Assembly (NCBI GenBank): GCA_037127255.1
Contig: JBANSL010000008.1
Coordinates: forward strand, 3,806,896 to 3,870,895
Length of the DNA stretch: 64,000 bases
Direction of reading: 5' to 3'
Source of the DNA: Persicaria tinctoria
Lineage: Eukaryota; Streptophyta; Magnoliopsida; Caryophyllales; Polygonaceae
Part shown: in pieces, positions 1 to 12,524 of the stretch
How the letters are laid out: every line of letters begins with the position of its first letter
Position numbering within the stretch: the first letter of the stretch is position 1
Translations under genes and position numbers: made by a program
The notes under the pieces: generated by a model
The model's database searches: none
Told to the model about the DNA's origin: nothing
What the model saw: only the letters and a program-made list of their open reading frames with translations

Positions 1-1
1 T

Positions 2-174
2 TTTTTTAAGGAACTCTTCATATCCAAGGCAACTCACCACAAAGCACTCCAACCAAGCAGAATGTAAAGCATTAAGATCGGCCAGCAACTCCAGACCGAT
101 CTTCGAGCATCTGCGGTTGAAGTAGACTCCACATTGGCGCTTGCGCTTTCTAGAGGTGGAATCTTCTAGTTCTT
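2..174 (-). other. possible partial coding segment at left edge
   Basis: Read on the minus strand, about 57 codons stay open from an upstream in-frame stop near 175 down to the window edge. The frame is rich in Lys/Arg at its start (RKRKRQCGVYFNRRC) and then runs through a Leu/Ala-rich stretch (LELLADLNALHSAWLECF). The composition looks more protein-like than the surrounding DNA, but I recognise no family, and no start codon or splice site is decisive. It could be an exon or transposon fragment continuing beyond the window. Confidence 0.25.
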
Positions 175-1383
175 CCTATTTGACCCGAAACCGATCGATC
201 TAGCCATGAGCAGGTTGAAGAGAGCTCTAATAAGCCTTGGAGGACCGAACCCACGACATTAGTAAAACGGCTAAATGCACAAGGGAGGTGCACGTTTGTG
301 AGACCACATTCAGAATGCATAGGGGAGTCAACTCTCTTGAATTTGCTTCGAAGAGATCGAAAGGAAACATTTCCTTCGATTTCATTCTCGTTGGAAAACC
401 TAATCTTCTTACTGAGTCGGTTTACTAAATCAAAGGTTTAGATTTATAAACTAGAGATTAAAGATTCAAGGAAATCTTGAACCTTAACTTTGACCATGGT
501 TATCTCTCTGGTCTGTAGAAAGTTTGGATGAGCTCAACTCTGGTCACATTATTGAGGTTATGACATATCTCTATAATCAGCGAATGCTCGCAAAAATATT
601 TATATATCACTCGCACACAATATTCTTCCTACTATAGCGATAACGGAGAATCAATGACATAACATTTTTAACACAGTGATTACTAGGCCAGGGCATGCCT
701 CCATAAGTGATGATTTGTTTAAACAAGTGTTCAGCTGTGTGTGAGAGTGCACAAAAGGATACCTTGTGCCATTTGGGCTTTGGCAGATAAGTGGACTATT
801 GGGACTTTGCGTTGGGCTGCCTTTTGGAACTTTACTTTCTCCCCCTTACAAGAAAGGTTAAGGGTCTGTTTGGATTACAACAATTGTAATCTTTCTATAT
901 ATAAATATTAGTAGAAGCCCTAAGAATGTTTAGTTTCGCTTATGGTCAAATGGATTATACTCACTCTTTAACATTTCCAACCCTCTTCATAGTATCCTTT
1001 AGCTTTACAAGCAGCAGTGTGAGATGAGATCACCTATCCCTAAACACATTATTTAAATATTTATATTTTTTTTTTATACATAACTATTAGTCCGCATTAT
1101 TATTTTTTTAATAAAGAGAGGGCATAATGTAAATTTTCGGCCTTCATTTAAAGTGGCAATAATATGTCACAACTCACATTGACATGATTGGAAAGGGAAA
1201 TTTAGCAGCCGGAAAATCATGGTAAAAGCAATCCAACCACTCCACTATAGGGCCAGTTTGACCCTTTTGTTGCATACTGTATTTCATTTTCAATAGTATA
1301 AGCCATAAGGTATGATTCGTGCTAAAATTAACCTAAATGGGTCACTAATAAAAATTAGAAAGAGCGCGGGTGTGTAATTAGTG
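175..1383. other. intergenic DNA, no gene recognised
   Basis: AT-rich sequence with only short chance reading frames. I see no domain, RNA gene or bounded element here. Confidence 0.5.
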
Positions 1384-1477
1384 TTTAGTATTGGTGTAGG
1401 AGAACACACATTCTATTCATTAGTAGAAGAAAATATATAAAGCGTACAATGAACTGATGATCTGATGATGGAGAAGG
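1384..1477 (-). repeat. inverted partial copy of the neighbouring TRIM LTR
   Basis: This stretch is an almost exact reverse complement of the LTR that follows (1496-1595). The two arms of about 95 bp are separated by a short spacer around TGAGTAAATCTCTCC, so they form a large near-perfect palindrome. It probably arose by rearrangement or by a second insertion in opposite orientation. Confidence 0.75.
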
Positions 1478-2652
1478 TGGTTGAGTAAATCTCTCCCCAC
1501 CTTCTCCATCATCAGATCATCAGTTCATTGTACGCTTTATATATTCTCTTCTACTAATGAATAGAATGTGTGTTCTCCTACACCAATACTCAACATGGTA
1601 TCCGAGCCTTCTTAGCCTAACGGCTCCGATCCTCAAAACTAATGGCTTCCGCCAAACCAAAAACTCTTTAATGGCCAAAACCATGTCGGCCTTTCTTCCT
1701 TATTCCCTAACCGCCTACCGGCAATCCAATATTGGCTCCGACCATTACAAAACCGCGCTTCCGCTCTAACAAAAAAATTTGGCTTTTGCCATCCCAATTT
1801 CGGCCAAAACCATGTTGGCCTTTAATTTTGTTTTTGATTATCGTTGGCCAAACCATATCGGCCACACAAAATTGCCTTCGGGCTAATCCAATTTCGGCGT
1901 TTGCCACCATCAAACTACCTCTAGAAAAACCTTGATGCCTCTTCCATGGCATCCTACCACCACTTTCACAAATCCCTACTGCAACCACCGAGCCACAACA
2001 GCCGCCAGGAGGCCAACGCCGCCGGAAACCGCCACCACCTTCCCTCCCATTGCAGTTCAACACCGACTGGTCACCTGCGCCACCCTCGCTGTCGCGGCTA
2101 GGGGAATCGTCGGAGCTTGACACACAACCAGCAACCGCACCCATCATCGTCTTCTACTTAGACGCCTTCCCCGCCAATCCGCCAAGGGTTCATCGGAAGA
2201 TCCCTGGCCCGAAGAAGCCTTCCCCGCCAATCCGCCAAGGGTTCATCGGAAGATCCCTGGCCCGAAGAAGGGGTTCTCACACAACCTGTTCGAAGATACT
2301 CAAAGTTGGATGCGGCCGGGTCAACAACACCTTGAATTGCGCTAGTCGTTCAACACCTTCAACAATAATTGTTTTTTTTTACAAAAAAAAAAAAACTTTT
2401 AATTATGGTTTATTCCATATTTATCCAGTTTTCAGTTTCGATATCTCTTGCTTCAACTGCGGGAGAATATTAGGTGAATAATATATATTATTATTATTAG
2501 GATTTAATTATTTTCATTATTTAGATTAGAATTAGTCAACGATGGTTGAGTAAATCTCTCCCCACCTTCTCCATCATCAGTTCATTGTACGCTTTATATA
2601 TTCTCTTCTACTAATGAATAGAATGTGTGTTCTCCTACACCAATACTCAACA
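1478..2652 (+). mobile_element. TRIM-like short LTR retroelement
   Basis: Two direct repeats, 1478-1595 and 2543-2652, both begin TGGTTGAG and end CTCAACA. They differ mainly by an 8 bp segment (ATCAGATC) missing from the second. Directly after the first LTR comes TGGTATCCGAGCC, a primer-binding site of the initiator tRNA-Met type used by copia elements. The internal part is about 950 bp and codes for no recognisable polymerase, as expected of terminal-repeat retrotransposons in miniature. A 50 bp unit is tandemly duplicated at 2169-2268. The left flank is an inverted LTR copy, so no clean target-site duplication is visible. Confidence 0.7.
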
Positions 2653-3417
2653 ATTAGCACCATCAATTTCTTGTGAAATGCATGATCAATTCATCGACTT
2701 TCGGAGTCGGTAAGTGTTTTTACCTGAAAACAGTTTGTCGACATTGATTTTTCGCATCGACAAATATTTTTGTCGATGTCTGCCGATATGGAAATACAGT
2801 GTCAACAAACTATTTTAAGGTAAAAAGACTTGTCGATACTAAAAACCGGTGAATAAATTATTTGTTTAACGAAAAATTGACCGTACGTATAGTAGCCCCT
2901 TTTCATCAGGGCCGAATCTTCTGACTCTGATCTTGTCTCTTTCTCCCCTATGACAAAAACCTCTCCTATTTGGTTGAAGCCCTTTAGAACCCACCTTCCC
3001 ATGACTTAAAAACTTGTTCACTCAAGTTTTGCAAAACCAAACAATAACAGGTCAGTTAAATGGTCCTCTAACGTGTTTGGAATCCTAATGTTGTGATGGA
3101 AAAATTCGAGTTGGATCCCTTTGAACATCGCTTGAATCTTAGCAGTGTAAACAAACAATCATATCATCAAACCAAAGTTTATGTAATTCGATCCAAAAAT
3201 AAAACAAAAAACCAAAGTTTATGCAAAAGTTTGTTCCCAAAAACATACAGAGCACAACCTACAGTACTTCTTCCTCTTCATCTGACCAAAGATTATGCAA
3301 TAGTTTGCCAATGAACAGAGAGAGATTTCTGATTCTACAGCAACAAATTGGACACCTCCAAAACTAAACTAACAAGTGCAAATTCCAATATAAAATACGA
3401 TCTGATGCAGTTCTCAA
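2653..3417. other. intergenic DNA downstream of the FLZ gene
   Basis: No gene is seen. A short palindrome, CGACAAATATTTTTGTCG, lies near 2757. The stretch next to 3418 is the likely 3' untranslated region of the minus-strand FLZ gene. Confidence 0.45.
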
Positions 3418-3743
3418 CTACCATGATCCAAAGTCATCATCCTCTCCAAGGGCTCCTTGCTTCTCCAATCTCTCCTCCATCAACATCTCTCGTTGTCGAC
3501 ATTCGTCGCTGCAAAACGCCTTCTCCCCTCTGCAAGAAGAACATGAAAATCTTACATGAATTCGATTGTGCGATGTACTGATTGCTTATAAAGATTGAAT
3601 CTTGAAACCTACCTGTACATAAAGATGTCATCTCCAGGGCCAAGGCTCTTCCTGCAAGTGTGGCAGAAACTGAGGAAGCTCTCAAATTGATTTGGGGGAG
3701 ATGAAGAAGAAGGCATTGCAGGCTCTCCAAAGCAGCTTGTCAT
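3418..3743 (-). CDS. small FLZ (FCS-like zinc finger, DUF581) domain protein
   Basis: Two coding exons on the minus strand: 3743-3613 and 3529-3418. The intron has a GT donor (AG|GTAGGT) and an acceptor TTGCAG. The joined product is 80 residues. The second exon restores an Arg across the phase-2 junction and continues in one open frame to TAG at 3420-3418. The FLZ signature runs over residues about 27-61: CHTC, LGPGDDIFMYRG, then AFCSDECRQ, which gives the four zinc-ligand cysteines. The N-terminus is a short Ser/Pro-rich stretch and the C-terminus is acidic, ending in GSW. In plants FLZ proteins act as adaptors for the SnRK1 energy-sensing kinase; that role is known for the family and inferred here. 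It is short for the family, so it may be a compact member or a 5'-truncated copy. Fragments of exon 1 are repeated just upstream. Confidence 0.72.
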
Positions 3744-4020
3744 TTTAACTATTTTGATAGTAACAAATTAACAAGATTTCATCTCCAGGGCCAAGACTTA
3801 ATTTTGTTAATAAAAACTTGTCATTTTAACTATTTTGTTTGTTGTAGTAGTTTTTAAAATGACAACTCCACTTTTACGGTTTGCCTCTTCTTCTTTTCGT
3901 TCTAATTTACTACTGGAGATGTCATCTCCAGGGCCAAGACTGTAGTATTTTATTAACAAATTCTTGTTAATAAAAACTTGTCATTTTAACTATTTTGTTT
4001 GTTGTAGTAGTTTTTAAGAA
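3744..4020. repeat. tandem fragments of the FLZ exon and its 5' flank
   Basis: The FLZ exon-1 segment TCATCTCCAGGGCCAAG (3630s) recurs near 3780 and 3925. The flank TTGTCATTTTAACTATTTTG recurs near 3739, 3818 and 3978. The spacing of about 145-150 bp suggests a local tandem duplication that copied only part of the exon. Confidence 0.6.
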
Positions 4021-4308
4021 AGTAAAAAAGTAGATTAATAATTATGGATATAAGTGTATTTTTGTTTAATTTATTAATAAATGTGTAGATTTGTAAAATA
4101 AAAAGTTTTAATTAACCGATAGAGTATTTTATAATATATTTAAAATAATATAAATTTAAATAAAATAATTCAATCAATTACATTTAATTTATAAAATAAT
4201 TAATTATAAACTTTATCCAATAGTGCATTTTATTTAAATTTTATTATTTTAAACATATTATAGAATATGTTAATAAAATACTACAGTCTTATGTGGTTAT
4301 ATTTATAA
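4021..4308. other. AT-rich spacer
   Basis: Very AT-rich DNA with no coding frame or bounded element recognised. Confidence 0.5.
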
Positions 4309-4647
4309 GACTAACTCCAGTAATTGTGTGTAAATGTATAAATTTGTATTTTTAAGACATTTTTTTAGCTCTATTATTGCTTTTGGGTGTGTAAATATGC
4401 ACATTTGAACATATAATGTGCAAATTTGAGCACATCATCAGTGTAAACACTTTTTCAAAAAGTAAGGCAATTTTATCTGTGTATTTTTTATGATTTTTGT
4501 TTTTTTTTAAAAAAAAATTAATTGTATTTGAATGTTGTGTAAAAAATACACATTTGATCATTGGAGCAAAATAACAAAAAGTAAAATGTATTTTTACATG
4601 TCTTGTGCAAATGTATAAATTATAGACAAAATTATTATGGATAGTGC
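4309..4647. mobile_element. eroded Tourist-like MITE (same family as 8471-9151)
   Basis: It starts GACTAACTCCAG after TAA and ends near GGATAGTGC. Inside are the same phrases as the better-preserved copy: TGTGCAAATTTGAGCACA, CACATTTGATCATTGGAG and TCTTGTGCAAATGTATAAAT. It is about half the length of the other copy, so it is an internally deleted relative. Confidence 0.6.
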
Positions 4648-5122
4648 AATTGTATTATAGTTATAATAATGAGAAATCCAAACACACCCTAATACTCCGT
4701 CTGGATTCTCTTCCCCAAAAAAAATCCCAAAATTTTAATTATTTCAATATTTTATTTGAAGCCTTGTCACTCGTGAGATGGAGGTTGGGAAGTACGATGC
4801 CTCTGATGATCTACTGTTCCGAATTCCTCCCTGTTTTCTTGTATCCTCTCTTAAACCATTTCACCTTTTGTCATTTTTTTATTTTTTATTTATAAAATAA
4901 ATTTAGGGGTGGGGAGGGACAAGCAGGAGGTCTGTCCTTTCAAGAACAGGTGATCTCATCCGTTGGATGATAGTGTACCCTCTCACAAATCATCCCACCC
5001 TTTATCATTTTTTTTTTAATTTTGGGGGTGGAGAGGGAGTTTGATGATAGGTGATTTGGTGTCTTATTACTCAGCATTCGACAATATGTTTTCACCTTTT
5101 TTATTTTAAAAAATAATTTATA
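4648..5122. other. intergenic DNA
   Basis: No gene recognised. A repeated phrase around GGGGTGGGGAGGGA and GGTGGAGAGGGAG (4910s and 5025s) may be transposon residue. Confidence 0.4.
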
Positions 5123-5362
5123 CTCCCCCTATTCAAAAATATAAGTCCTTTTAAGATTATATTTTTGTTTGAAAATATAAGCACTTTTGAGTTTTTTAGT
5201 TATTGAAATATGAGAATTGTTACTTTTTGACTTTTTGTCCAAATTTTATTGGTTGTTGGGGGTTGTTGATAATTAACGAGGGGTATAAATGTAATAAGTT
5301 TATAATTTTCTTAATTTGTATGTAAATGTCTAAAGTGATTTATATTTTTTTAACGAAGGGAG
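5123..5362. mobile_element. Stowaway-like MITE, diverged
   Basis: It begins CTCCCCCTATTCAAAAATATAA and ends AACGAAGGGAG, with TA on both sides (5121-5122 and 5363-5364). The terminal inverted repeats are degraded but follow the CTCCCTCCGT pattern of the better copies in this window. Confidence 0.6.
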
Positions 5363-7040
5363 TACTTATTAATAGTAATTTTATGTAATTCTTTTTATTT
5401 TTTTTGGTAAAATTATGTCATATTTAAATTTTCTAATCAAGTGTTTTCATGAATATGTTATTTCTAGATTAAATATCAACATCACTCCAACATATTCTAT
5501 TCCGCCAAATAAATAATGAAAGCATCATTTGGAAATAGTCCATGACCAATGACATGATCTGAAATTATTGAAGAATTGTGTTAGTTGTATTGTATGGTTT
5601 AGCTTAATAAATTACTTTTTTTTTTGGTTTAAGCTTAATAAATTACTAGTTGTGTGGTTTAGCTTAATAAATAAAATCGAGCTACATTAGATTAGACTCT
5701 TCAATTATTTGGGTGCCAATTTGTCTTATTTCTTACACACGGCCCTCGATGGATTAGCATTAGTAGTAATATCTACAATAATCACATCATGCCAAAGCCA
5801 AATCCATAAATAACGATATTAGTATTACCACGATTTAATCCAAAAATTATACTCCGTAGATGAGAATTATATGTGGGGCCGGCATATGGAGTATTGGGTG
5901 GAGATTTGTATAAAGGGTAGTTTTCTGCAATATTGAATTTAAAGGGTGATTTTGAGTAATATATCCTATTTAAGAGGTGGTTTGTTGCAGTTCCCTTACA
6001 CTTATAACTATAATACATTTAGAATCCAAACACACCCTAAGTGGAGATTGCGGAGTGCGACCCAGAGGTCTCGTGTTCGACTCCATAGAAGGTTTTCTAT
6101 TCCTTTCGCTTTCCTATCGACACAGACCCGAGGCGCGATTGAGAGCGGCGACACTTCGAGTTCGAACCGCACCGAACCCCGCTGCGGCGTTGCCGGCTCC
6201 TCCTCCACCGAACTGCCGGCCCGTGCGCAGTGCCCTGCTGATAGCAGACGAACTCAGCAGCGCCCAATAACTTCTTTTTCTCCCGTGCTCTTGCTGAATT
6301 GAAAAGGTTAGCATTTCATACCTTGTAGACTTTGTGAATTTGTGCTCTAGCTTTTGATTTGAGATTCAATTTGTAAGTAGATATAGGAATTCGTTTAGGG
6401 TTTATTTTGGGAACCAATCTGGTGAAATTAGGGTTTTTGATTTTAAGAATGAATTTTGTGAAATCTAGGGTTTGTGATTTTGAGAATCAATTTTTTCAAT
6501 TATTATTGTATATATGTGATTTTGAGAATGAAGTTTGTGAATGAGTGAATTGAATTTGTGGTTTCTGATTTGAGGATTGTTTTTTTAGGAATATATCATA
6601 TGGACAAGTTTAAGTCATTTATTCCTAAGGTTGGATCTTCAACCCCTTGAATCAGTCCTATTGCTAATCCATCTCATATTGTTGATTTGGTTGGAAGTGG
6701 AAATGATGTGGATGAAATTGGAAATGATGTTGGTAGAGATGATGTGAGGAGCGAAAAAAGAGCTCGATTAGAGAAACAATGGGTGGTGTTTTCAAGAGTG
6801 AAATGATGTTGGTAGAGATGATGCGAGGAGCGAAACGATGCTTTGTTATGCTACTTCGAGAGTGGTGTTTTTGAGAGCATTGACAACTAAGTTATTATGA
6901 AACATTTTCAGAACATGAAAACACACAAGATGGATTTACCTTATCTACCGTCAAAGTGAACTTGTTTCTAGTATTGAACTCACAAGATGGATTTTAATAT
7001 CGTTCTTTGTAGTTTTCAGCCCCCGACAATAATCCTAGAT
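5363..7040. other. upstream region of the FAS1 gene, possible degraded element
   Basis: A GC-rich patch at 6040-6260 resembles an untranslated leader. A short frame at 6601 (MDKFKSFIPKVG) ends at a stop after 16 codons, and the similar phrase GAAATGATGTTGGTAGAGATGATG occurs twice (6710s and 6800s). This may be a remnant of a hAT-type transposase gene, but nothing is long enough to assign. Confidence 0.3.
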
Positions 7041-7416
7041 CCGCTACTCCCAGTTAAAGCTCATTGCTTGGGATTTGGATCTTTCACAGATCGCAACACA
7101 AGATCATCGGCCACCGTGCACAAGCTTGAAAGAGGTAACCTTCTTCCTTCCCCTCTTTAATTTCTGTTGTTCATGGGCCATCAAAGTTAAATATGAAATC
7201 TTCTTGTTGTTTTTCGTTTGATCTTTTTCTGCGTCTATGTGTCTCTATGTATATCTGATAATGTTGCCTCCTTTGGATCGCAAGGTTGTAATTTTTTTTC
7301 CCCTGATCTGGAATTTGGGGTTATAGGGTTTGATAAACAGTTTTGATCTGAATAAACTCAGTTGACAAATGCTATTTCCATTTTACTGCACACCTAAAAA
7401 ATCATTGTTGTTTCAG
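7041..7416 (+). promoter_or_regulatory. probable 5' UTR exon and leader intron of the FAS1 gene
   Basis: A donor AAGAG|GTAACC at 7134/7135 and an acceptor GTTGTTTCAG ending at 7416 flank a T-rich stretch of about 280 bp. This gives a non-coding first exon ending at 7134 and a second exon that carries the whole coding sequence. The transcription start cannot be fixed from sequence. Confidence 0.5.
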
Positions 7417-7473
7417 ATCAGAGTGAGATCCACAACGGAGCAAATCCAAAGAAATTTCAGTTTTTGTTTTCCA

Positions 7474-8097
7474 ATGGATCTGATGAACAGTAGAAGGAGA
7501 AAAAGAAAAGGTGCAGCAATTTTGAAGAACCCAATTGCTTTCATAGTTGTGGTGATCTCAGTTTGCTGTATATTCATATTAATACTTTCAGCATTGAATT
7601 TGCCCAGTATCTCTAAAAGCAAGAAAAGCAAAATTGCTAAAGGCAAAGAATATGCTTCTGAGGTTTTCGAATCGAGCAAATTTGGGGAAAGGGTTGTTGG
7701 AATGCTGCCAGATGATCTTGCATTTACCGTGTTCCTTCCATCTAGGAAGGCATTTGAGCGCGATCTTATGTTGCGAGCAAATAGAACTGTAATGCCACCA
7801 GAAGAGGCAGATAATGTCTACGCAATGCTCACTCGGGTGTTGGGTTTCTCGGCTGTTCCAAGAAAAATGTATTCGGATTCAGTGCCTGTTGGGAAGGAAA
7901 TTTGTCTGGATTCAGTTTCTGGGTTCAGGCTATTTGTGTCAAGGGGCGTGGATGGGAGTTTGATTGTTAACAAGGTTAAGTCAGAGCAAGTTGATATGAG
8001 GAAGGGTGAGGTTGTGTTGCATGTTATGGATGGCGTTATCATGGATGCTGAGTTCGCGCAGTCTGTTCAGCCCGATGAGGAAGAAGGTTTGAGATAG
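7474..8097 (+). CDS. membrane-anchored FAS1 (fasciclin-like) domain protein
   Basis: An intronless coding sequence of 207 residues. The start chosen is the ATG at 7474 (MDLMNSRRRKRKG); an in-frame ATG at 7369 lies inside the inferred leader intron. Residues 6-13 are a basic cluster and residues 19-41 form one hydrophobic membrane segment (FIVVVISVCCIFILILSAL core), a signal-anchor layout. From about residue 55 the sequence matches a single fasciclin fold: FTVFLPSRKAF corresponds to the first FAS1 motif, and GEVVLHVMDGVIM near the end corresponds to the second conserved motif. FAS1 domains mediate cell-wall or membrane adhesion; no specific partner can be named. No GPI signal or arabinogalactan Pro-rich region is seen, so it is not a classical fasciclin-like arabinogalactan protein. 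It converges with RPT3. Confidence 0.82.
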   Translation: MDLMNSRRRKRKGAAILKNPIAFIVVVISVCCIFILILSALNLPSISKSKKSKIAKGKEYASEVFESSKFGERVVGMLPDDLAFTVFLPSRKAFERDLMLRANRTVMPPEEADNVYAMLTRVLGFSAVPRKMYSDSVPVGKEICLDSVSGFRLFVSRGVDGSLIVNKVKSEQVDMRKGEVVLHVMDGVIMDAEFAQSVQPDEEEGLR

Positions 8098-8467
8098 GCT
8101 CTCACCTGGCTCAAAGGAAAGTGCATTGGATTCAGTCAAAGGCCATTGGTAGCAACATGTCTGTAAACTGGTCAAGTCCCCGAGTTGTTCACATGATGAG
8201 GTTGATGCATCTTATGGATGTATTCGGAGTTTTTGCAATATGTTCAGCGCAGCACATGCAGTTAGCAAATATAACATAAACGGAAATTTTGACAGAAGAT
8301 GGACAAACAGCGATTTATTGTATAAGAATAGGGCACTGATGGCTAACAATTGCAATGATATGATCATCTTAATTTTCGTGACAGTGTAACATGTTATGTA
8401 CACCCTTGGAAGGGTTACTGTCATAGTCAGAATTGAAAGTTCCATATTTTACATAAATTACAGTACA
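8098..8467 (+). other. probable 3' UTR of the FAS1 gene
   Basis: A non-coding stretch between the TAG at 8095-8097 and the Tourist-like element. It has no competing open frame and is plausible as a 3' untranslated region. Confidence 0.4.
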
Positions 8468-8470
8468 TTA

Positions 8471-9151
8471 GACTAACTCCAATGGTGGTGTGCAATTGTG
8501 TAAATGTGTATATTTTACACAATTATGAGCTCCAATGGTTGTTTTATGGGTGCTCAAATGTGTACATTTGAGCACAAAATCCCCCCTATGTGCAAAAACT
8601 TTCCCACCTTTTGAGAAGGTGGATAAAAGCTTTATCCAACGAGAAGAGAGAAAGTATGGTTTCATAAATGACTTTTTTTTTTATCATTTTTCTTTTTTTA
8701 TGACTAGATTTGATTTAATATAAATTATATTAATCTAATAAATTTCATTTAAAAAATCTTATCTAATGACTAAGAAATTCATTTAAATGTTTAAGTTTAA
8801 ATCTAACAAAAAAATTAAGTTAGATTAGTGATATACATTTTTTAAGAAATAACCATCCAATTTTGTGAACAATATTGAAATTTTGATTTTTCAAATTTTG
8901 GGGAAAATTATATATTTTTATATCAAAATGTGCGTAATAAAAATTTATAATACAAAATACATATTTAATTTTTAATAGATATTAATCACAATTAAAATGT
9001 GAAGATAAATATATATTACTTGGTTGTTAAAAGAGATGTGTGCAAAAAATACACACTCTAACCAATGGAGTAAAATGCTAAAAAGTGGTGTGCAAAAATA
9101 CACATCTTGTGCAAATGTGCACATTTGCGCACCTAACCATTGTGGATAGTC
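8471..9151. mobile_element. Tourist-like (PIF/Harbinger-type) MITE
   Basis: Terminal inverted repeats GACTAACTCCAATGG (left) and GACTATCCACAATGG (right end read in reverse) are flanked by a TTA target duplication at 8468-8470 and 9152-9154. The element is 681 bp with no transposase. Subterminal repeats of GTGTGCAAATGTG type occur at both ends. It lies between the convergent FAS1 and RPT3 genes. Confidence 0.75.
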
Positions 9152-9294
9152 TTAGTGTATATGGTGTGGGAACAAAGTTCGGAAAGCCGAAAGAGGTATT
9201 ACACTTGCAAAAGTTTCGGAAAAAAAACCCATTGTAGTGCAGCGGCGCTACTATATAGTCTACCATACAACATTTTATTTGGGATCTTGTAATC

Positions 9295-11271
<1,977 letters not shown>

Positions 11272-11375
11272 CATTTTAAGTATTATAAATAATAACCTGT
11301 GACATTTCATACATGAGTGGATAACATTGTGCATAATCTAGAAGTAATATGAATTTATACAATTAAAATGTTAAA

Positions 11376-11850
11376 TCTATATCTATACAAACTTTTAAAA
11401 TAAAAGAGTTAGTACTTACGTGTCGCTCTTAGCAATTTTTTTAGGCCTTTCAACCAATTGTAGATTTTCGTTTTATTTATTTATTTATTCTTTTTTCTAT
11501 TTTCAACCAATCGCCTTTTTTCTACATATGGCAAAAAGTAGTCATCAATAAAACAAAGCACATTTTCGAGCATACTTTTGATACGATTTGAATCGTTTAT
11601 GAAGTAAAGATGCTTAGGTTCCTAAGACATCCTGATATTTTCTAAATTAAATGCATTATGTTGCCACATTCAAAGAAGGACTTTAAGGACATATATATGA
11701 TTTTTTTTATGTTGTTCTCAATTCGTACAATTATATCTTACTCACTATAATAGAGGTTTGCCTCTTCTTCTTTTCTTTTTTTTCTTTTTTTTTTCCAATT
11801 TTTCCAATTTTTTTTTATATAAACGCGTCATGACGCGGGGATTGTCCTAG
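11376..11850 (+). mobile_element. short non-autonomous Helitron in the RPT3 leader intron
   Basis: The 3' terminus is diagnostic: the palindrome CGCGTCATGACGCG (11824-11837) is followed 9 nt later by CTAG (11847-11850) and then T. The 5' end is placed at TCTATATCTATAC after an A, in the style of plant Helitron heads, with ACTTACGTGTCGCTC just inside. It has no Rep/helicase coding and creates no target duplication, as expected. Confidence 0.7.
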
Positions 11851-11983
11851 TATAATATTAAAAGAATGAGCCCAAATACATACTAGCGATTATGAATGAT
11901 AAGGCGCCAAAATATATCACTAACGTCAAAGGTTAAGCATTCAGAATGAACTAAAGAACTGAGACATTCAGGTCATGTGTTAG

Positions 11984-12524
11984 CAGTGGCGGAACCTCAA
12001 ACTCAACAATGAGGGGGTCGAACATTGCTACCAGAAAAAAAAATTGTTCATAATTTGGAACCCGTTTAAGTAGAAAGACTTATCCTCACGCCTAATCGAC
12101 TAATCAAATCAATTGAATTTACAATTTAAGAATTTACATTACCTTTAATTGAATCCCTCTACCTAATCAAATAATCAGAGTAATTTAATCCTACACAGAA
12201 CTTTTATTTTATACATAAAAACAAAACTTTTATTTTATATATATACTTAAACATAAATGTATGTTTACAAATGTGGTGTGCATTTGACATGCAATTCAGA
12301 CGGCAATTTCGAACTTGATTGAAAACCACTAAAAAAAGATTACATTAATTCAACCATGAATGCTACGGAGTATAACATGCATACATGTGTTGATCAACCC
12401 ATCTTCTTATTCCAACATTAACATATATATTAGTTATTTATATACTGATTAACACATCTTCCCTAATTTTTTTTTTTTTGTGGGGGCCAGGGCCATCTCT
12501 GGCCCCCAAAACGTTCCGCCACTG
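11984..12524. mobile_element. non-autonomous hAT element in the RPT3 leader intron
   Basis: Perfect 12 bp terminal inverted repeats, CAGTGGCGGAAC at the left and GTTCCGCCACTG at the right. They are flanked by a perfect 8 bp target duplication TGTGTTAG (11976-11983 and 12525-12532). The length is 541 bp with no transposase frame. The 8 bp duplication and CAG-type ends place it in the hAT superfamily. Confidence 0.88.

Noticed and set aside
1707..2481. Overlapping frames on both strands in the TRIM interior
   Set aside because: They lie inside a retroelement whose interior has no recognisable gag or polymerase; the GC-richer part contains a simple 50 bp duplication.
5946..6314. Overlapping Arg/Ser/Pro-rich frames around 6.0-6.3 kb
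   Set aside because: A GC-rich patch open in four frames at once; no domain, no splice support.
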